Below, piece by piece: positions 45,573 through 53,205 of a stretch of DNA of 64,000 bases (position 1 is the stretch's first letter; each line of letters opens with the position of its first letter). The notes under the pieces are model-generated. The model was given only the letters and a program-made list of their open reading frames with translations. It ran no database searches and was not told where the DNA came from. The position numbers and the translations under genes are program-made. This stretch comes from an uncultured Mycoplasmatota bacterium (GTDB lineage Bacteria > Bacillota_I > Bacilli_A > RF39 > UBA660), in assembly GCA_900552495.1 (NCBI GenBank), contig URZY01000002.1, forward strand, positions 151,144 to 215,143. The letters are read 5' to 3'.

Positions 45573-46357
45573 TATCTAAAACCTGCCTTATTATAATATG
45601 TCTTAACATAACCATTTTTTCTTAAATCAATGATTGGAAAAATTCTATCATTGGCCTCACCTGTTGGATCACTTTGAAAAGTATAGTTATTACCTTCCTT
45701 TGAATATTCTACATTTCTAAAAATACTCCTAAATAATTGAGATGAATTAGACACATCTAAATCTGGCCGTGACGACAACAATTCCACATATTGATTAATA
45801 AAATATTGCTTTTCTTCCTTTGTCATTTCAGGTATTAAAATCACCTCACCATTTTCTCTTTTTTGCCTATCAGCCTGTTGGATACGTTCAACCGCACTTT
45901 CAAATGATTCTCCCCTGTCTTTTTTAAAATAACGCATTCCATTCGTTCTATAGGCAAGATATTCCTTTCCTCTAATAAGTGCATCTCTTAAATCTCTTCT
46001 CACTAATTCACTAGCAACTTTATTACCACGATAATCACTTTTCACCCCAATTTCCTCAACAAACCGTACCTTATCTTCATCTAAATTAATGTACGGTTTT
46101 TGATCTTTTGGAATAGAATCTGTTGATACTAAAAAGCCAACCGCTTCTCCATTAACTTCAGGTATCCACATACTAGCCCCATTTTCAATATAATCTTCTA
46201 ATACCCTTATAGCCTCTTCATCCGTCCATGTTTCATAAAATGGTGCCCCATTAAATACCTCTTTATAACACTTACCCACTTTATCTAAATCAAACCCCTT
46301 TTTTATTTGACAACTTCTTGCCATATTTTCTCTCATCCAATTAATATTTATATTCAT
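45572..46357 (-). CDS. GNAT family N-acetyltransferase, first gene of the His-leader operon
   Basis: The protein (about 261 aa) has a GNAT core (about 20-160) with GASMWIPEVNGEAVGFLV and the acetyl-CoA loop EIGVKSDYRGNKVASELVRRDL. A C-terminal ~100-residue extension has no motif I recognise. AAGGAG before ATG 46357 sets the start; the longer frame to 46408 would run into the terminator hairpin. The gene follows an attenuator-like leader with a His-rich ORF and is coupled to the M20 gene. Its acceptor substrate is unknown. Confidence 0.8.
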   Translation of the reverse strand: MNININWMRENMARSCQIKKGFDLDKVGKCYKEVFNGAPFYETWTDEEAIRVLEDYIENGASMWIPEVNGEAVGFLVSTDSIPKDQKPYINLDEDKVRFVEEIGVKSDYRGNKVASELVRRDLRDALIRGKEYLAYRTNGMRYFKKDRGESFESAVERIQQADRQKRENGEVILIPEMTKEEKQYFINQYVELLSSRPDLDVSNSSQLFRSIFRNVEYSKEGNNYTFQSDPTGEANDRIFPIIDLRKNGYVKTYYNKAGFR

Positions 46358-46392
46358 TTTAAACTCCTTCTTTCCTAATAATTTTATATAAC

Positions 46393-46424
46393 AAAAAATG
46401 CTATACATAGTACCTGTATAGCAT
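46393..46424 (-). terminator. Leader terminator (attenuator) before the acetyltransferase gene
   Basis: Perfect 10-bp hairpin ATGCTATACA-(7-base loop)-TGTATAGCAT (46424-46398) followed by TTTTT on the minus strand. It lies within the leader, 36 bases upstream of the coding ATG and downstream of the His-rich ORF, so it is placed to control read-through. Confidence 0.85.
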
Positions 46425-46452
46425 TAATATAAACTAATAGTCGTTTTATAAA

Positions 46453-46518
46453 GCTAGATACAAGCACTACAAACAGCACTTGTACCTACAACAACTTTAA
46501 TGTCGTATTAACAAGTGC
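46453..46518 (-). promoter_or_regulatory. Alternative RNA stems of the His leader
   Basis: Segment 1 GCACTTGT (46518-46511, inside codons 16-19 of the leader ORF) pairs perfectly with ACAAGTGC of segment 2 (46488-46476). Segment 2 (TAGGTACAAGTGC) can instead pair over 13 bases, with G-U pairs, with segment 3 (GTGCTTGTATCTA, 46467-46455). Segment 3 can also pair GTAT-AGC with GCTATAC of the terminator arm. These exclusive pairings are the layout of a translation-coupled attenuator. The on/off logic is not settled. Confidence 0.65.
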
Positions 46519-46565
46519 AGACTATTATGATGATGATGTCTAAAACTAATATTGTTATTTAGCAT
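46497..46565 (-). CDS. Histidine-rich leader peptide (22 aa)
   Basis: ATG 46565 behind AAAGGAGAGGG opens MLNNNISFRHHHHNSLHLLI then RH and TAA. Six of 22 residues are His, four consecutive (codons 10-13, CAT each), like the HisL leader of enteric bacteria. It lies about 25 bases after the predicted transcription start and before the alternative stems and terminator. Its sequence, position and ribosome site support a regulatory role in sensing charged tRNA-His. Confidence 0.8.
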   Translation of the reverse strand: MLNNNISFRHHHHNSLHLLIRH

Positions 46566-46596
46566 AATAATCCCTCTCCTTTAAAAATGTACCTAG

Positions 46597-46626
46597 ATTG
46601 TACCACACTTATTTTTATTTTGTCAA
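46597..46626 (-). promoter_or_regulatory. Strong promoter of the His-leader operon
   Basis: Perfect TTGACA (46626-46621) and TACAAT (46602-46597) with an 18-base spacer on the minus strand, directly after the terminator of the preceding operon. Confidence 0.8.
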
Positions 46627-46656
46627 ATAAAATAAAAAGCCTATTTCTTTAAGGCT
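46627..46656 (-). terminator. Terminator of the HAD/small membrane protein operon
   Basis: AGCCT/AGGCT stem with a U-rich tail on the minus strand; it overlaps the stop codon of the 59-aa gene and abuts the next promoter. Confidence 0.65.
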
Positions 46657-46820
46657 CTAATTTCTTGTGTTGTTCTAATAAATAATATTCCTCCACAAGC
46701 CAAAACGATTGGTCCCATTGCCATATCATTTCTTGCGCATAATATAACTCCAATAACCACTAATATTAAAGCAATTACATATAACACAATAAACCACTTA
46801 TCAATTTTCTTATTTTTCAT
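46641..46820 (-). CDS. Small two-helix membrane protein (59 aa)
   Basis: ATG 46820 opens MKNKKIDKWFIVLYVIALIL, continuing VVIGVILCARNDMAMGPIVL and ACGGILFIRTTQEIRALKK, ending TAG. Two hydrophobic helices with charged ends are clear. It starts four bases after the HAD gene stop with GAGGG in the end of that gene, so it is translationally coupled. Function unknown. Confidence 0.7.
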   Translation of the reverse strand: MKNKKIDKWFIVLYVIALILVVIGVILCARNDMAMGPIVLACGGILFIRTTQEIRALKK

Positions 46821-46824
46821 TTTC

Positions 46825-47391
46825 TTACCCTCTTTCTATCTTACAAATATAATCATATATCTCATTCCAAGAGGAAACTCTCCTCAAAGCTGTTTTTTTA
46901 TTTATATTCATCTTACTAGTAAACAAGATCCTCTCAGAAAGCACTTCAGCACTATTTAATAAGTTTTCTATATTATCATCAATAAATACATCTATCATTT
47001 CCTTTTCACAAATGCTTCTTTTATCAAAAGTACAATATAATTTACTATAATTAATACCCAATTTACTCAGTTGCTTAGTAGTAAAATTAAAAGGATCTCT
47101 ATATAATTCTTCATTTCTTGCCGTTATAATAAATATTTTATGACCATCTTTTATTAATCTATCTATCACAGAAATAGCATTTTTCTTTACTGGTACATCC
47201 AATAATACTTTCTCAAAAATCTCTTGTCCAAATTCTTTCTCTCTTCCTTTTATCTCCTCTGGCAAATCATCATAATTGATTTGTGCTAAATCATACTTTT
47301 CCTTATCTAAGGCGAAATACTTCATCACAAATGGAGCTAAAAATTCCGTTGTCTCTGTAAGAGTATCATCTATATCAATCGCAATGTTCAT
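46825..47391 (-). CDS. HAD-superfamily 5'-nucleotidase-like protein (NT5C type)
   Basis: The 188-aa protein has the HAD motif I IDIDDTLTETTEF (nucleophile Asp and +2 Asp), motif II FIITARNEELYRD and motif IV DVFIDDNIENL. The early cap and overall length fit the 5'(3')-deoxyribonucleotidase NT5C / YqfW-like group. It would dephosphorylate a small phosphate ester; the substrate is unproven. It is first of a two-gene operon. Confidence 0.8.
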   Translation of the reverse strand: MNIAIDIDDTLTETTEFLAPFVMKYFALDKEKYDLAQINYDDLPEEIKGREKEFGQEIFEKVLLDVPVKKNAISVIDRLIKDGHKIFIITARNEELYRDPFNFTTKQLSKLGINYSKLYCTFDKRSICEKEMIDVFIDDNIENLLNSAEVLSERILFTSKMNINKKTALRRVSSWNEIYDYICKIERG

Positions 47392-47432
47392 ATTAATTCC
47401 TTCTTTTAACTTATTCTATCATAAAATTCTAT

Positions 47433-47465
47433 TAAAAAAAATACTAGATTTATAAACCTAGTATT
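47433..47465 (-). terminator. Intrinsic terminator after tRNA-Arg
   Basis: AATACTAG/CTAGTATT hairpin followed by eight T on the minus strand, between the tRNA and the HAD gene. Confidence 0.8.
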
Positions 47466-47506
47466 ATTAAAACAGCATTTAATTAATTCTACTGTTTATT
47501 TTTTTA

Positions 47507-47581
47507 TGGTGTCTAGGAAGGGAATCGAACCCCCATCTTCTCCGTCGGAGGGAAACATTTTATCCATTAAACTACCTAGAC
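47507..47581 (-). tRNA. tRNA-Arg (anticodon CCG)
   Basis: The cloverleaf on the minus strand has acceptor GTCTAGG/CCTAGAC, an anticodon stem TTTCC/GGAGA with loop CTCCGAC (anticodon CCG, codon CGG), T-loop TTCGATT with two G-U pairs in its stem, and an encoded CCA. It lies 14 bases after the lipoprotein gene and is followed by a terminator. Confidence 0.9.
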
Positions 47582-47595
47582 AGAAAAAAGAAGTC

Positions 47596-48135
47596 TTATG
47601 CTTCCTCGCAAACTGTTCCTACTTTACCAGCTAGTTCTAACCATAGAGAAAGTTTTGCCTTATTTCCAACAATAATATTGTCTTCTTCCCCCTCAATTTC
47701 TAATAATTTATCAATATCTATTTTATCATAATTAATAATCGCATCATACATAACACTATTACTATCTCTAATAATATTTGTTTGGTAGTTAGCCAAATCA
47801 TTATAATTAGTGGCTATTTTCTCATAAGCATTTTCATAAGTATCCAGCTTTTCCGAATCACTACTAGTGACTGTCGAAATAGAGCGAAGTTTAATAATAT
47901 TACCTCTTTTATACTCGATTATATATCTTAAATCAACATCAAGTCCTTCTTCAGCATCAACTTCCTGACTACAACGTAATTCCCCACTACCATCTTCATC
48001 GAAATCACTAGCCACAATCTCTTGTTTAGTTGTTCCACTATTATTATCAGTAGTTTTCTCTTCCCTAACACAGCCACTACTAAAACCTATTAATACTAAA
48101 ATAAAAAGCACTAGACTAATTTTTTTTAATTTCAT
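47596..48135 (-). CDS. Lipoprotein of unknown function
   Basis: From ATG 48135 the protein (about 179 aa) has a lipoprotein signal MKLKKISLVLFILVLIGFSS with lipobox SSGC, a Ser/Thr-rich linker and a domain with two further Cys (ELRCSQEVDAEEG and the terminal GTVCEEA) that may form a disulfide. GAGGATGAAA precedes the chosen ATG; in-frame starts further upstream lie inside the DUF1003 gene. Function unknown. Confidence 0.65.
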   Translation of the reverse strand: MKLKKISLVLFILVLIGFSSGCVREEKTTDNNSGTTKQEIVASDFDEDGSGELRCSQEVDAEEGLDVDLRYIIEYKRGNIIKLRSISTVTSSDSEKLDTYENAYEKIATNYNDLANYQTNIIRDSNSVMYDAIINYDKIDIDKLLEIEGEEDNIIVGNKAKLSLWLELAGKVGTVCEEA

Positions 48136-48652
48136 TTTCATCCTCATTCGCCTCAATATATCTAAATATTCTCTTTTGATTTCTAAGAATAACTTCCATT
48201 TGATCATGTAAAGATTCTAAAATTAATTCACTTTTTAAATCAGTTCGATAATCATTTTGGTTTCTTAAACTATCTTTTTCTGCTTGTCTATTTTGACTCA
48301 TCATAATGATCGGCGCCTGTAAAGCCGAAATACACGATAAAACCAAATTAAGCAATATAAATGGATATGGATCAATCGCTTGATCACCCATTAAAATAAC
48401 TGTATTTAAAATGACCCAACCTATTAAAAAAGCCATAAAAACAATAATAAATATCCAACTACCACAGACTTCACTAACCTTATCAGCAACTCGATCTCCC
48501 GTAGTTAATTTAGCTTCTTCTTGCTTATCTACATCAATCGCAATTGGTTGATCAATAAGTAAGTCCAATAATTCTTCTTCATCTTGTTCATCTAACTCGT
48601 TGTTTTTTAATAGCATCTTAACTATTTCTTTTTTTGTTTTTCTTTTCTCCAT
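48116..48652 (-). CDS. DUF1003 membrane protein
   Basis: The protein (178 aa) has a charged N-terminal helix, GDRVADKVSEVCGSWIFIIVF beginning the membrane part, PYPFILLNLVLSCISALQAPIIMMSQNRQ and a C-terminal helix of charged residues. The block DPYPFILLNL-LS-AA-QAP-IMMSQNRQ defines DUF1003. AAAGGTGAT precedes ATG 48652. Function unknown. Its end overlaps the lipoprotein start. Confidence 0.85.
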   Translation of the reverse strand: MEKRKTKKEIVKMLLKNNELDEQDEEELLDLLIDQPIAIDVDKQEEAKLTTGDRVADKVSEVCGSWIFIIVFMAFLIGWVILNTVILMGDQAIDPYPFILLNLVLSCISALQAPIIMMSQNRQAEKDSLRNQNDYRTDLKSELILESLHDQMEVILRNQKRIFRYIEANEDENEIKKN

Positions 48653-48682
48653 CGTATCACCTTTTAAAGTATAGCACAATAA

Positions 48683-49528
48683 TTAAAATTTGACAAAATC
48701 ATTAACCCTTGAATATACCTCTTTCATCCCTTCACTATTAATATTTCCTAAAAAGCCATGCCCAAGCACTCGCACTTTTACAAACTCTGCTTTCCAATCT
48801 CTAGAAAACTCTTCAGCCTCATTTTTCAAAACATCAAGTTCCCCAGAAAAAACTATGTTCTTTACTTTACTATCTTCATCAATCACCAATGAATTTCCAG
48901 TCTCACTTCGACCTTTAGAAAAATAACCATCTAAATACTCATTAATTCTTTTATCCAAATTAAAATTCATACTCAAATATTTTTCATCCCATAAAAAGTT
49001 TTCATAACTATTTTGACAAACCGGATAAAACCATATAATTTTATTATTGACAATAAAATCCTTTTCTCTAAGTTTGAAAAGCAAATCTTTTAAAATATTA
49101 CAACCGACAGAATCGCTCATAAAAATAATATTCTCTTTTAAGATACCATTACTTATAAATTCCTCCATTAAAAATTTAACAACTTTAAAAATTTTATTTG
49201 AACTAGTTGGATATTTTATTTCTTTCCCAAAGTAATCAATCGCAATAATCAAAGTTTCTGTTTCAATTGCCATATTTTTATAAATAGTTGCATATTTACC
49301 ATAACATTCAGTTACCTTCCCATCTCCAGGAATTGCAAGTATAACTTTTTTCATATTGGTAACTCTTTTCGGATAGAAAACCTGGACCGGTAATAATTTC
49401 TCATCCAATACAACTTTATAATTAGATATATTTCTCTTTGAAATACTAGGATGTAATATTTCATAAACTGTTCGATATAATTTATACTTAGCATCTTTGC
49501 AGAAATTATCACCATTTATTTTGTTCAT
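48683..49528 (-). CDS. Alpha/beta-hydrolase fold protein
   Basis: The protein (281 aa) has KVILAIPGDGKVTECYGKYA (oxyanion-type loop after strand 3), the nucleophile elbow IIFMSDSVGCNIL (Ser in SDSVG), FSGELDVLKNEAEEF containing the acid residue and VLGHGFLGNIN with the catalytic His. It therefore keeps a full Ser-Asp-His triad in the order of HSL/Abhydrolase_3 esterases. Substrate unknown. It appears cotranscribed with the DUF1003 gene 30 bases downstream. Confidence 0.75.
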   Translation of the reverse strand: MNKINGDNFCKDAKYKLYRTVYEILHPSISKRNISNYKVVLDEKLLPVQVFYPKRVTNMKKVILAIPGDGKVTECYGKYATIYKNMAIETETLIIAIDYFGKEIKYPTSSNKIFKVVKFLMEEFISNGILKENIIFMSDSVGCNILKDLLFKLREKDFIVNNKIIWFYPVCQNSYENFLWDEKYLSMNFNLDKRINEYLDGYFSKGRSETGNSLVIDEDSKVKNIVFSGELDVLKNEAEEFSRDWKAEFVKVRVLGHGFLGNINSEGMKEVYSRVNDFVKF

Positions 49529-49554
49529 ATACTTCACCATCCTAATAATAACAT

Positions 49555-49584
49555 AAAAAGAAAGTCTCCAATATGAAACTTTCC
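49555..49584 (-). terminator. Intrinsic terminator of the plsC pair
   Basis: GAAAGT/ACTTTC hairpin with TTTTT tail on the minus strand, 21 bases past the last acyltransferase stop. Confidence 0.65.
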
Positions 49585-49604
49585 CTATTTGACACTATTT
49601 ACCA

Positions 49605-50432
49605 CTATTTTTTTACATCTTCCTGCATCAACTTTTTAACACTATCACGCAGTTTATTATTAGCAGTTTCCAAGTCTCCTTGAACCTTAAATGGTTTCCC
49701 AATTCTTACTACTAAATTTTTACTTCTGAACTTATAATCTCCACTTATTCCAAATGGAACCAAATAACTATCCGTCTTTTTGGCCATTGAGACAGCTCCA
49801 AATTTAAATGGTAATAAAACCCTATCTTCATACTCCTTTTTACTAATAACTTTTAGATCAACAAGTTCTACTAAATAATCATTAACTCGATAAATGTTTT
49901 TTTGAAAATCCTCTTCAGTAATTTTTTTCATATCTCTTAACTCTTCTAAATAATTAACATAAGAGGTCTTTTGATTCTTTACTTTTTGCTTAAAATTATC
50001 ATATGTATCATCTTCCGGCTTACATCGCTCAAACAATTCCTGAATTTTTTCTTCTTTTAATGCATTTCTCGTTCCTTCTGGAAACAGTCCCAATGCATAT
50101 CCATCATGTAATACTTTTAATGCCGCACTACTAGCTCTTTCATCCTTTTTGCTCCGATCTACAGGAATACAACCACCTAATCTAAAGAACCACGCCACTT
50201 TTTTATTATCAAAATATTCCTTTTTAGCCATATAATGAACCGGTCTTTTAGTAGCTAAGATTGGTAAGCATTGATCCATTATATGAATATGATTACCTAC
50301 AAGCAATATAGCTCCTTCAGCCGGAATATTTTCTTTTCCAATAATCCGAGGATTATAGTAAACCTTAAAAAGCATTCCAAGAATTGCTTTAAAAAATCTA
50401 AAACCATACATTTTATCTTTTTTTTCACTCAT
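49605..50432 (-). CDS. PlsC-type acyltransferase with an inserted helical segment
   Basis: The 275-aa protein has the NHxxxxD catalytic motif VGNHIHIMDQ (about 45-55), GCIPVDRSKKD, and FPEGTRN (motif III). Between FPEGTRN and the motif IV region LPFKFGAVSMAKKTDSYLVPF an insertion of about 75 residues of charged helix occurs that the neighbouring paralogue lacks. The enzyme would acylate lysophosphatidate in membrane lipid synthesis. It overlaps the upstream paralogue by 8 bases. Confidence 0.85.
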   Translation of the reverse strand: MSEKKDKMYGFRFFKAILGMLFKVYYNPRIIGKENIPAEGAILLVGNHIHIMDQCLPILATKRPVHYMAKKEYFDNKKVAWFFRLGGCIPVDRSKKDERASSAALKVLHDGYALGLFPEGTRNALKEEKIQELFERCKPEDDTYDNFKQKVKNQKTSYVNYLEELRDMKKITEEDFQKNIYRVNDYLVELVDLKVISKKEYEDRVLLPFKFGAVSMAKKTDSYLVPFGISGDYKFRSKNLVVRIGKPFKVQGDLETANNKLRDSVKKLMQEDVKK

Positions 50433-51072
50433 TTTTATCTACCACCTTATTAACTACCACTTTTTCTTTTGTTTCTAGAAAATATTCTCCTAATTTATCA
50501 CTAATATCACTCATCAATTGCCTATTTGCCTCCACTAAATCACCAGTAACTTTTCTTGGCTTTAAGAACTCGACTTTTATACTTTTTCCAAACCATTTAT
50601 ATTTACCAGTAATTACGAAAGGTACTAAATCAGCTGCTGTCTCTTTGCACATTTTAACTGCCCCAATTTTAAATGGCATCACTAAATCTTTAGTCTTATT
50701 AATAGTTCCCTCTGGAAATATCCCAATACAATTACCACTATTTAAATAATCATAAGCACTAACCAAAGCGTCTTTATCATGAATTTTTCTATTAACTGGG
50801 ATACACCCCATTGCTTTTACAACAATCCAACCAAAAAAATCGTGCCACATTTCTTCCTTTGCCAAAAAATGCACTTGATTCTTACCAGCAACCCCAACTA
50901 ATAACACCGGATCCAACCATTTAGTATGATTACCAGCTAGCACATAAGGACCATTCTTAGGAATGTTTTCATATCCCACTACTTGTGGTCTAAAAAATAA
51001 GTAAACCAAACCTTTAACTATAACTCTAATAATTTTATATATAAATGTATCTTTTTTCTTCATATCCATCAC
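50425..51072 (-). CDS. plsC: 1-acyl-sn-glycerol-3-phosphate acyltransferase (PlsC)
   Basis: The 215-aa protein has AGNHTKWLDPVLL (NHxxxxD), GCIPVNRKIHD, IGIFPEGTINKT and MPFKIGAVKMCKETAADLVPFVITGKY, the four PlsC motifs in normal spacing and typical length. It acylates position 2 of lysophosphatidic acid at the membrane. It is followed by a paralogue with an insertion, so two PlsC-like steps or chain specificities are likely in this organism. Confidence 0.88.
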   Translation of the reverse strand: MMDMKKKDTFIYKIIRVIVKGLVYLFFRPQVVGYENIPKNGPYVLAGNHTKWLDPVLLVGVAGKNQVHFLAKEEMWHDFFGWIVVKAMGCIPVNRKIHDKDALVSAYDYLNSGNCIGIFPEGTINKTKDLVMPFKIGAVKMCKETAADLVPFVITGKYKWFGKSIKVEFLKPRKVTGDLVEANRQLMSDISDKLGEYFLETKEKVVVNKVVDKNE

Positions 51073-51110
51073 ACCTATAATTTTACTATACTAAAATATA
51101 TTTTACAAAT

Positions 51111-51151
51111 TAAAAAAAATTAAAAGATTCTAAAATACATTAGAATCTTTT
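51111..51151 (-). terminator. Intrinsic terminator of the NAD/murI operon
   Basis: Eleven-base-pair hairpin AAAAGATTCTA/TAGAATCTTTT followed by TAATTTTTTTT on the minus strand; its 5' arm overlaps the murI stop. Confidence 0.85.
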
Positions 51152-51855
51152 GAATTAATTATCTTAACATCCCCAACTGTGTCACTTTTACTTAACAAAC
51201 CGTTAACATCAAGTTGCCTTCTTACCTGCTTTGCAACCCCAACCGAACCGTCAAGTAAAGTAACCCCTGGCATAACTTCTAAAATTTCTTTCTTTATAAA
51301 CGGATAATGTGTGCAACCAAGAACTATTGAATCAATATCCTTATTTTGATATTCAAAGAAAATATTTTTTAAAATATTTTTAACTTCACTCATGTCATCT
51401 CTTTCAATTGCATCGGCCAATCCAAAACAGGGCACTAAATAAATATTTTGATCATCTCTTTTATTTTCTGCAATTAATTGCTGACATCTCTCGCTCTCAA
51501 TCGTTGCTGGAGTAGCCATAACTAGGGTATTTTTAAAATTATAATCACAAGCTAGTTTAATTGCTGGAACACAACCAACAAATAATAAATCCTTAAACTC
51601 CTCTTGAAGTCTCTTCATACACCTTGTCGTTGCAGTATTGCAAGCTATCACAATCAGTTTACAACCTTCACTTTTTAAATAATTAACGATTCTACTTGTA
51701 AGAAAAAACAATTCCTCGTCCGTTTTTTCTCCATACGGGCAATTCTTACTATCAGCATAATACAAATAATCCTCATTTGGAAGTAAATTTTTCAGTTCAT
51801 TTAATATACTGAGCCCACCAATTCCCGAATCAAATACACCTATTTTATTTTTCAT
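51130..51855 (-). CDS. murI: Glutamate racemase
   Basis: The protein (about 241 aa) makes D-glutamate for peptidoglycan. It has IGVFDSGIGGLSIL, VIACNTATT with the first catalytic Cys (about residue 72) and VLGCTHYPFIK with the second Cys (about 180), the cofactor-independent two-Cys mechanism. It is the last gene of the long NAD-biosynthesis operon and carries the operon terminator. Confidence 0.95.
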   Translation of the reverse strand: MKNKIGVFDSGIGGLSILNELKNLLPNEDYLYYADSKNCPYGEKTDEELFFLTSRIVNYLKSEGCKLIVIACNTATTRCMKRLQEEFKDLLFVGCVPAIKLACDYNFKNTLVMATPATIESERCQQLIAENKRDDQNIYLVPCFGLADAIERDDMSEVKNILKNIFFEYQNKDIDSIVLGCTHYPFIKKEILEVMPGVTLLDGSVGVAKQVRRQLDVNGLLSKSDTVGDVKIINSKDSNVF

Positions 51856-51860
51856 CATTA

Positions 51861-52406
51861 TCACTCTTTCTTACTACTATCACTTCTCATTAAATAACGC
51901 TTTACTTTTTTTGGTTCATACGTATCTCTAAACCCTCTCTGATAATAATCTAATGCTTTCAAGACTTCTGCATTATTTTTATGAGCTTCTTGCATACTAT
52001 GAATTTCGTCCTCCGTTAACTTAAAACCGCTAACAAATCTCCTAACCCGATTACCATTATCACAATTCAAATATGAACCAACTATCTCATCTCGCGATAA
52101 AAATCGAACAATTTCTAAATCACTAACGGCATACATATCATAGTAACCATAATAATCATCATAGTAACTAGCTATCTCCCCCCGACCAATAACTTCAGCA
52201 ATACAAATTTCTTCGTTCATTGCATCAAAATACCTTAACGTATCCTCTAGTCTTTCGCAAAAATGAAAACCATTACCATGTAAGCCAAATGAAATTGGTC
52301 CCTCAAGTAGATATCTTTCACCTTCTAAAAATTCCTGTCCATATCTATTTGTCAAATCTTTATTAAATGCTTTAAAACCTCTAATCTCCACGTCATTATC
52401 ATCCAC
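51861..52406 (-). CDS. Conserved protein of unknown function, possibly DUF7666-like
   Basis: The 181-aa protein starts with GFKAFNKDLTNRYGQEFLEGE, followed by GNGFHFCERLEDTLRYFDAMN and a Tyr-rich segment. The pattern FK-F-N-DL-R then GFHFCE resembles small proteins of phage and Bacillota annotated DUF7666, an assignment I make from memory and rate low. It lies between nadK and murI with short gaps. Confidence 0.45.
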   Translation of the reverse strand: MDDNDVEIRGFKAFNKDLTNRYGQEFLEGERYLLEGPISFGLHGNGFHFCERLEDTLRYFDAMNEEICIAEVIGRGEIASYYDDYYGYYDMYAVSDLEIVRFLSRDEIVGSYLNCDNGNRVRRFVSGFKLTEDEIHSMQEAHKNNAEVLKALDYYQRGFRDTYEPKKVKRYLMRSDSSKKE

Positions 52407-52409
52407 TAT

Positions 52410-53204
52410 CTATTTTAAAAATTTATCATTTACCTTTTGAATAAAATTATAATCTTTCATTCTAAGAATCTTTATTGTTCTATTAATCACTGTTTCAATC
52501 GTTAAAACGCTTTCATAAAAATTATTGTCTCCGTCAACTGTTACAATCAAATTACCATTATTTCTCTTTGGCACTAAAGTAATTAGCATATTATCTGGAA
52601 CAATCACCGAATTAACTAAACTACGATAGGCCTTACTATTAAGCGGAGCAACAGGGGTAATTTGTAAAGTATGAAATGTATTAAACACTATACTTCCACC
52701 AAAACTAAGATTATAAGCTGTCGATCCAAAAGAAGTAGATATTAATAGACCATCGCCAACAAAATCCTCTAATAAACCACCAGCTACCGCCACCTCTAAT
52801 TCCGTCGTATTAAGTGCCTCATCTCGTATCACAATCTCATTAATTGAAAAATGTCTTACTGTTTCCTTCTTAGTCTTAACAACTACCTCTTGCACCCCAA
52901 TTTCTTCAACTTTAAAATCTGCAGTTTTGAGTAACTCAATAAATTGGTCAATTTCGTCAACTGAAACTTCCTGCGCAAATCCTAAAGTTCCGGCATTAAT
53001 TCCTACATAATAACAGTTATTATTAAAATTTGCACTTTTAACCATTCTTAAAAAAGAACCATCTCCACCAACTGCAATTGCTAAATCATAACCCTCATCA
53101 ACTATTACAAACTTATTTTTTTCCAGCTTTTCTTTTACTTCTCTCGCAACACGATTACTTTTTAAATTGTCATTAATAAATAACTTAACTTTTTTTATTT
53201 TCAT
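52410..53204 (-). CDS. nadK: NAD kinase
   Basis: The protein (264 aa) phosphorylates NAD to NADP. It has LAIAVGGDGSFLRMVK (GGDG motif, about 45-60), GINAGTLGFAQEV, the Asn-Glu region FSINEIVIRD, DGLLISTSFGSTAYNLSFGG and LTITPVAPL-type sequence (LQITPVAPLNSKAYR). The start at ATG 53204 lies one base after the nrtR stop (TAATATG) with no clear Shine-Dalgarno, so translation is probably coupled. Confidence 0.93.
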   Translation of the reverse strand: MKIKKVKLFINDNLKSNRVAREVKEKLEKNKFVIVDEGYDLAIAVGGDGSFLRMVKSANFNNNCYYVGINAGTLGFAQEVSVDEIDQFIELLKTADFKVEEIGVQEVVVKTKKETVRHFSINEIVIRDEALNTTELEVAVAGGLLEDFVGDGLLISTSFGSTAYNLSFGGSIVFNTFHTLQITPVAPLNSKAYRSLVNSVIVPDNMLITLVPKRNNGNLIVTVDGDNNFYESVLTIETVINRTIKILRMKDYNFIQKVNDKFLK

Positions 53205-53205
53205 A

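Noticed and set aside
46497..46565. HHHH as an artefact such as an affinity tag
   Set aside because: It is in a native, AT-rich context with its own ribosome site, uses CAT codons like neighbouring genes, and lies between a promoter and a terminator.
46393..46626. T-box riboswitch for the acetyltransferase operon
   Set aside because: No T-box sequence or specifier stem is visible in the leader; the ORF-plus-hairpins layout explains it better.
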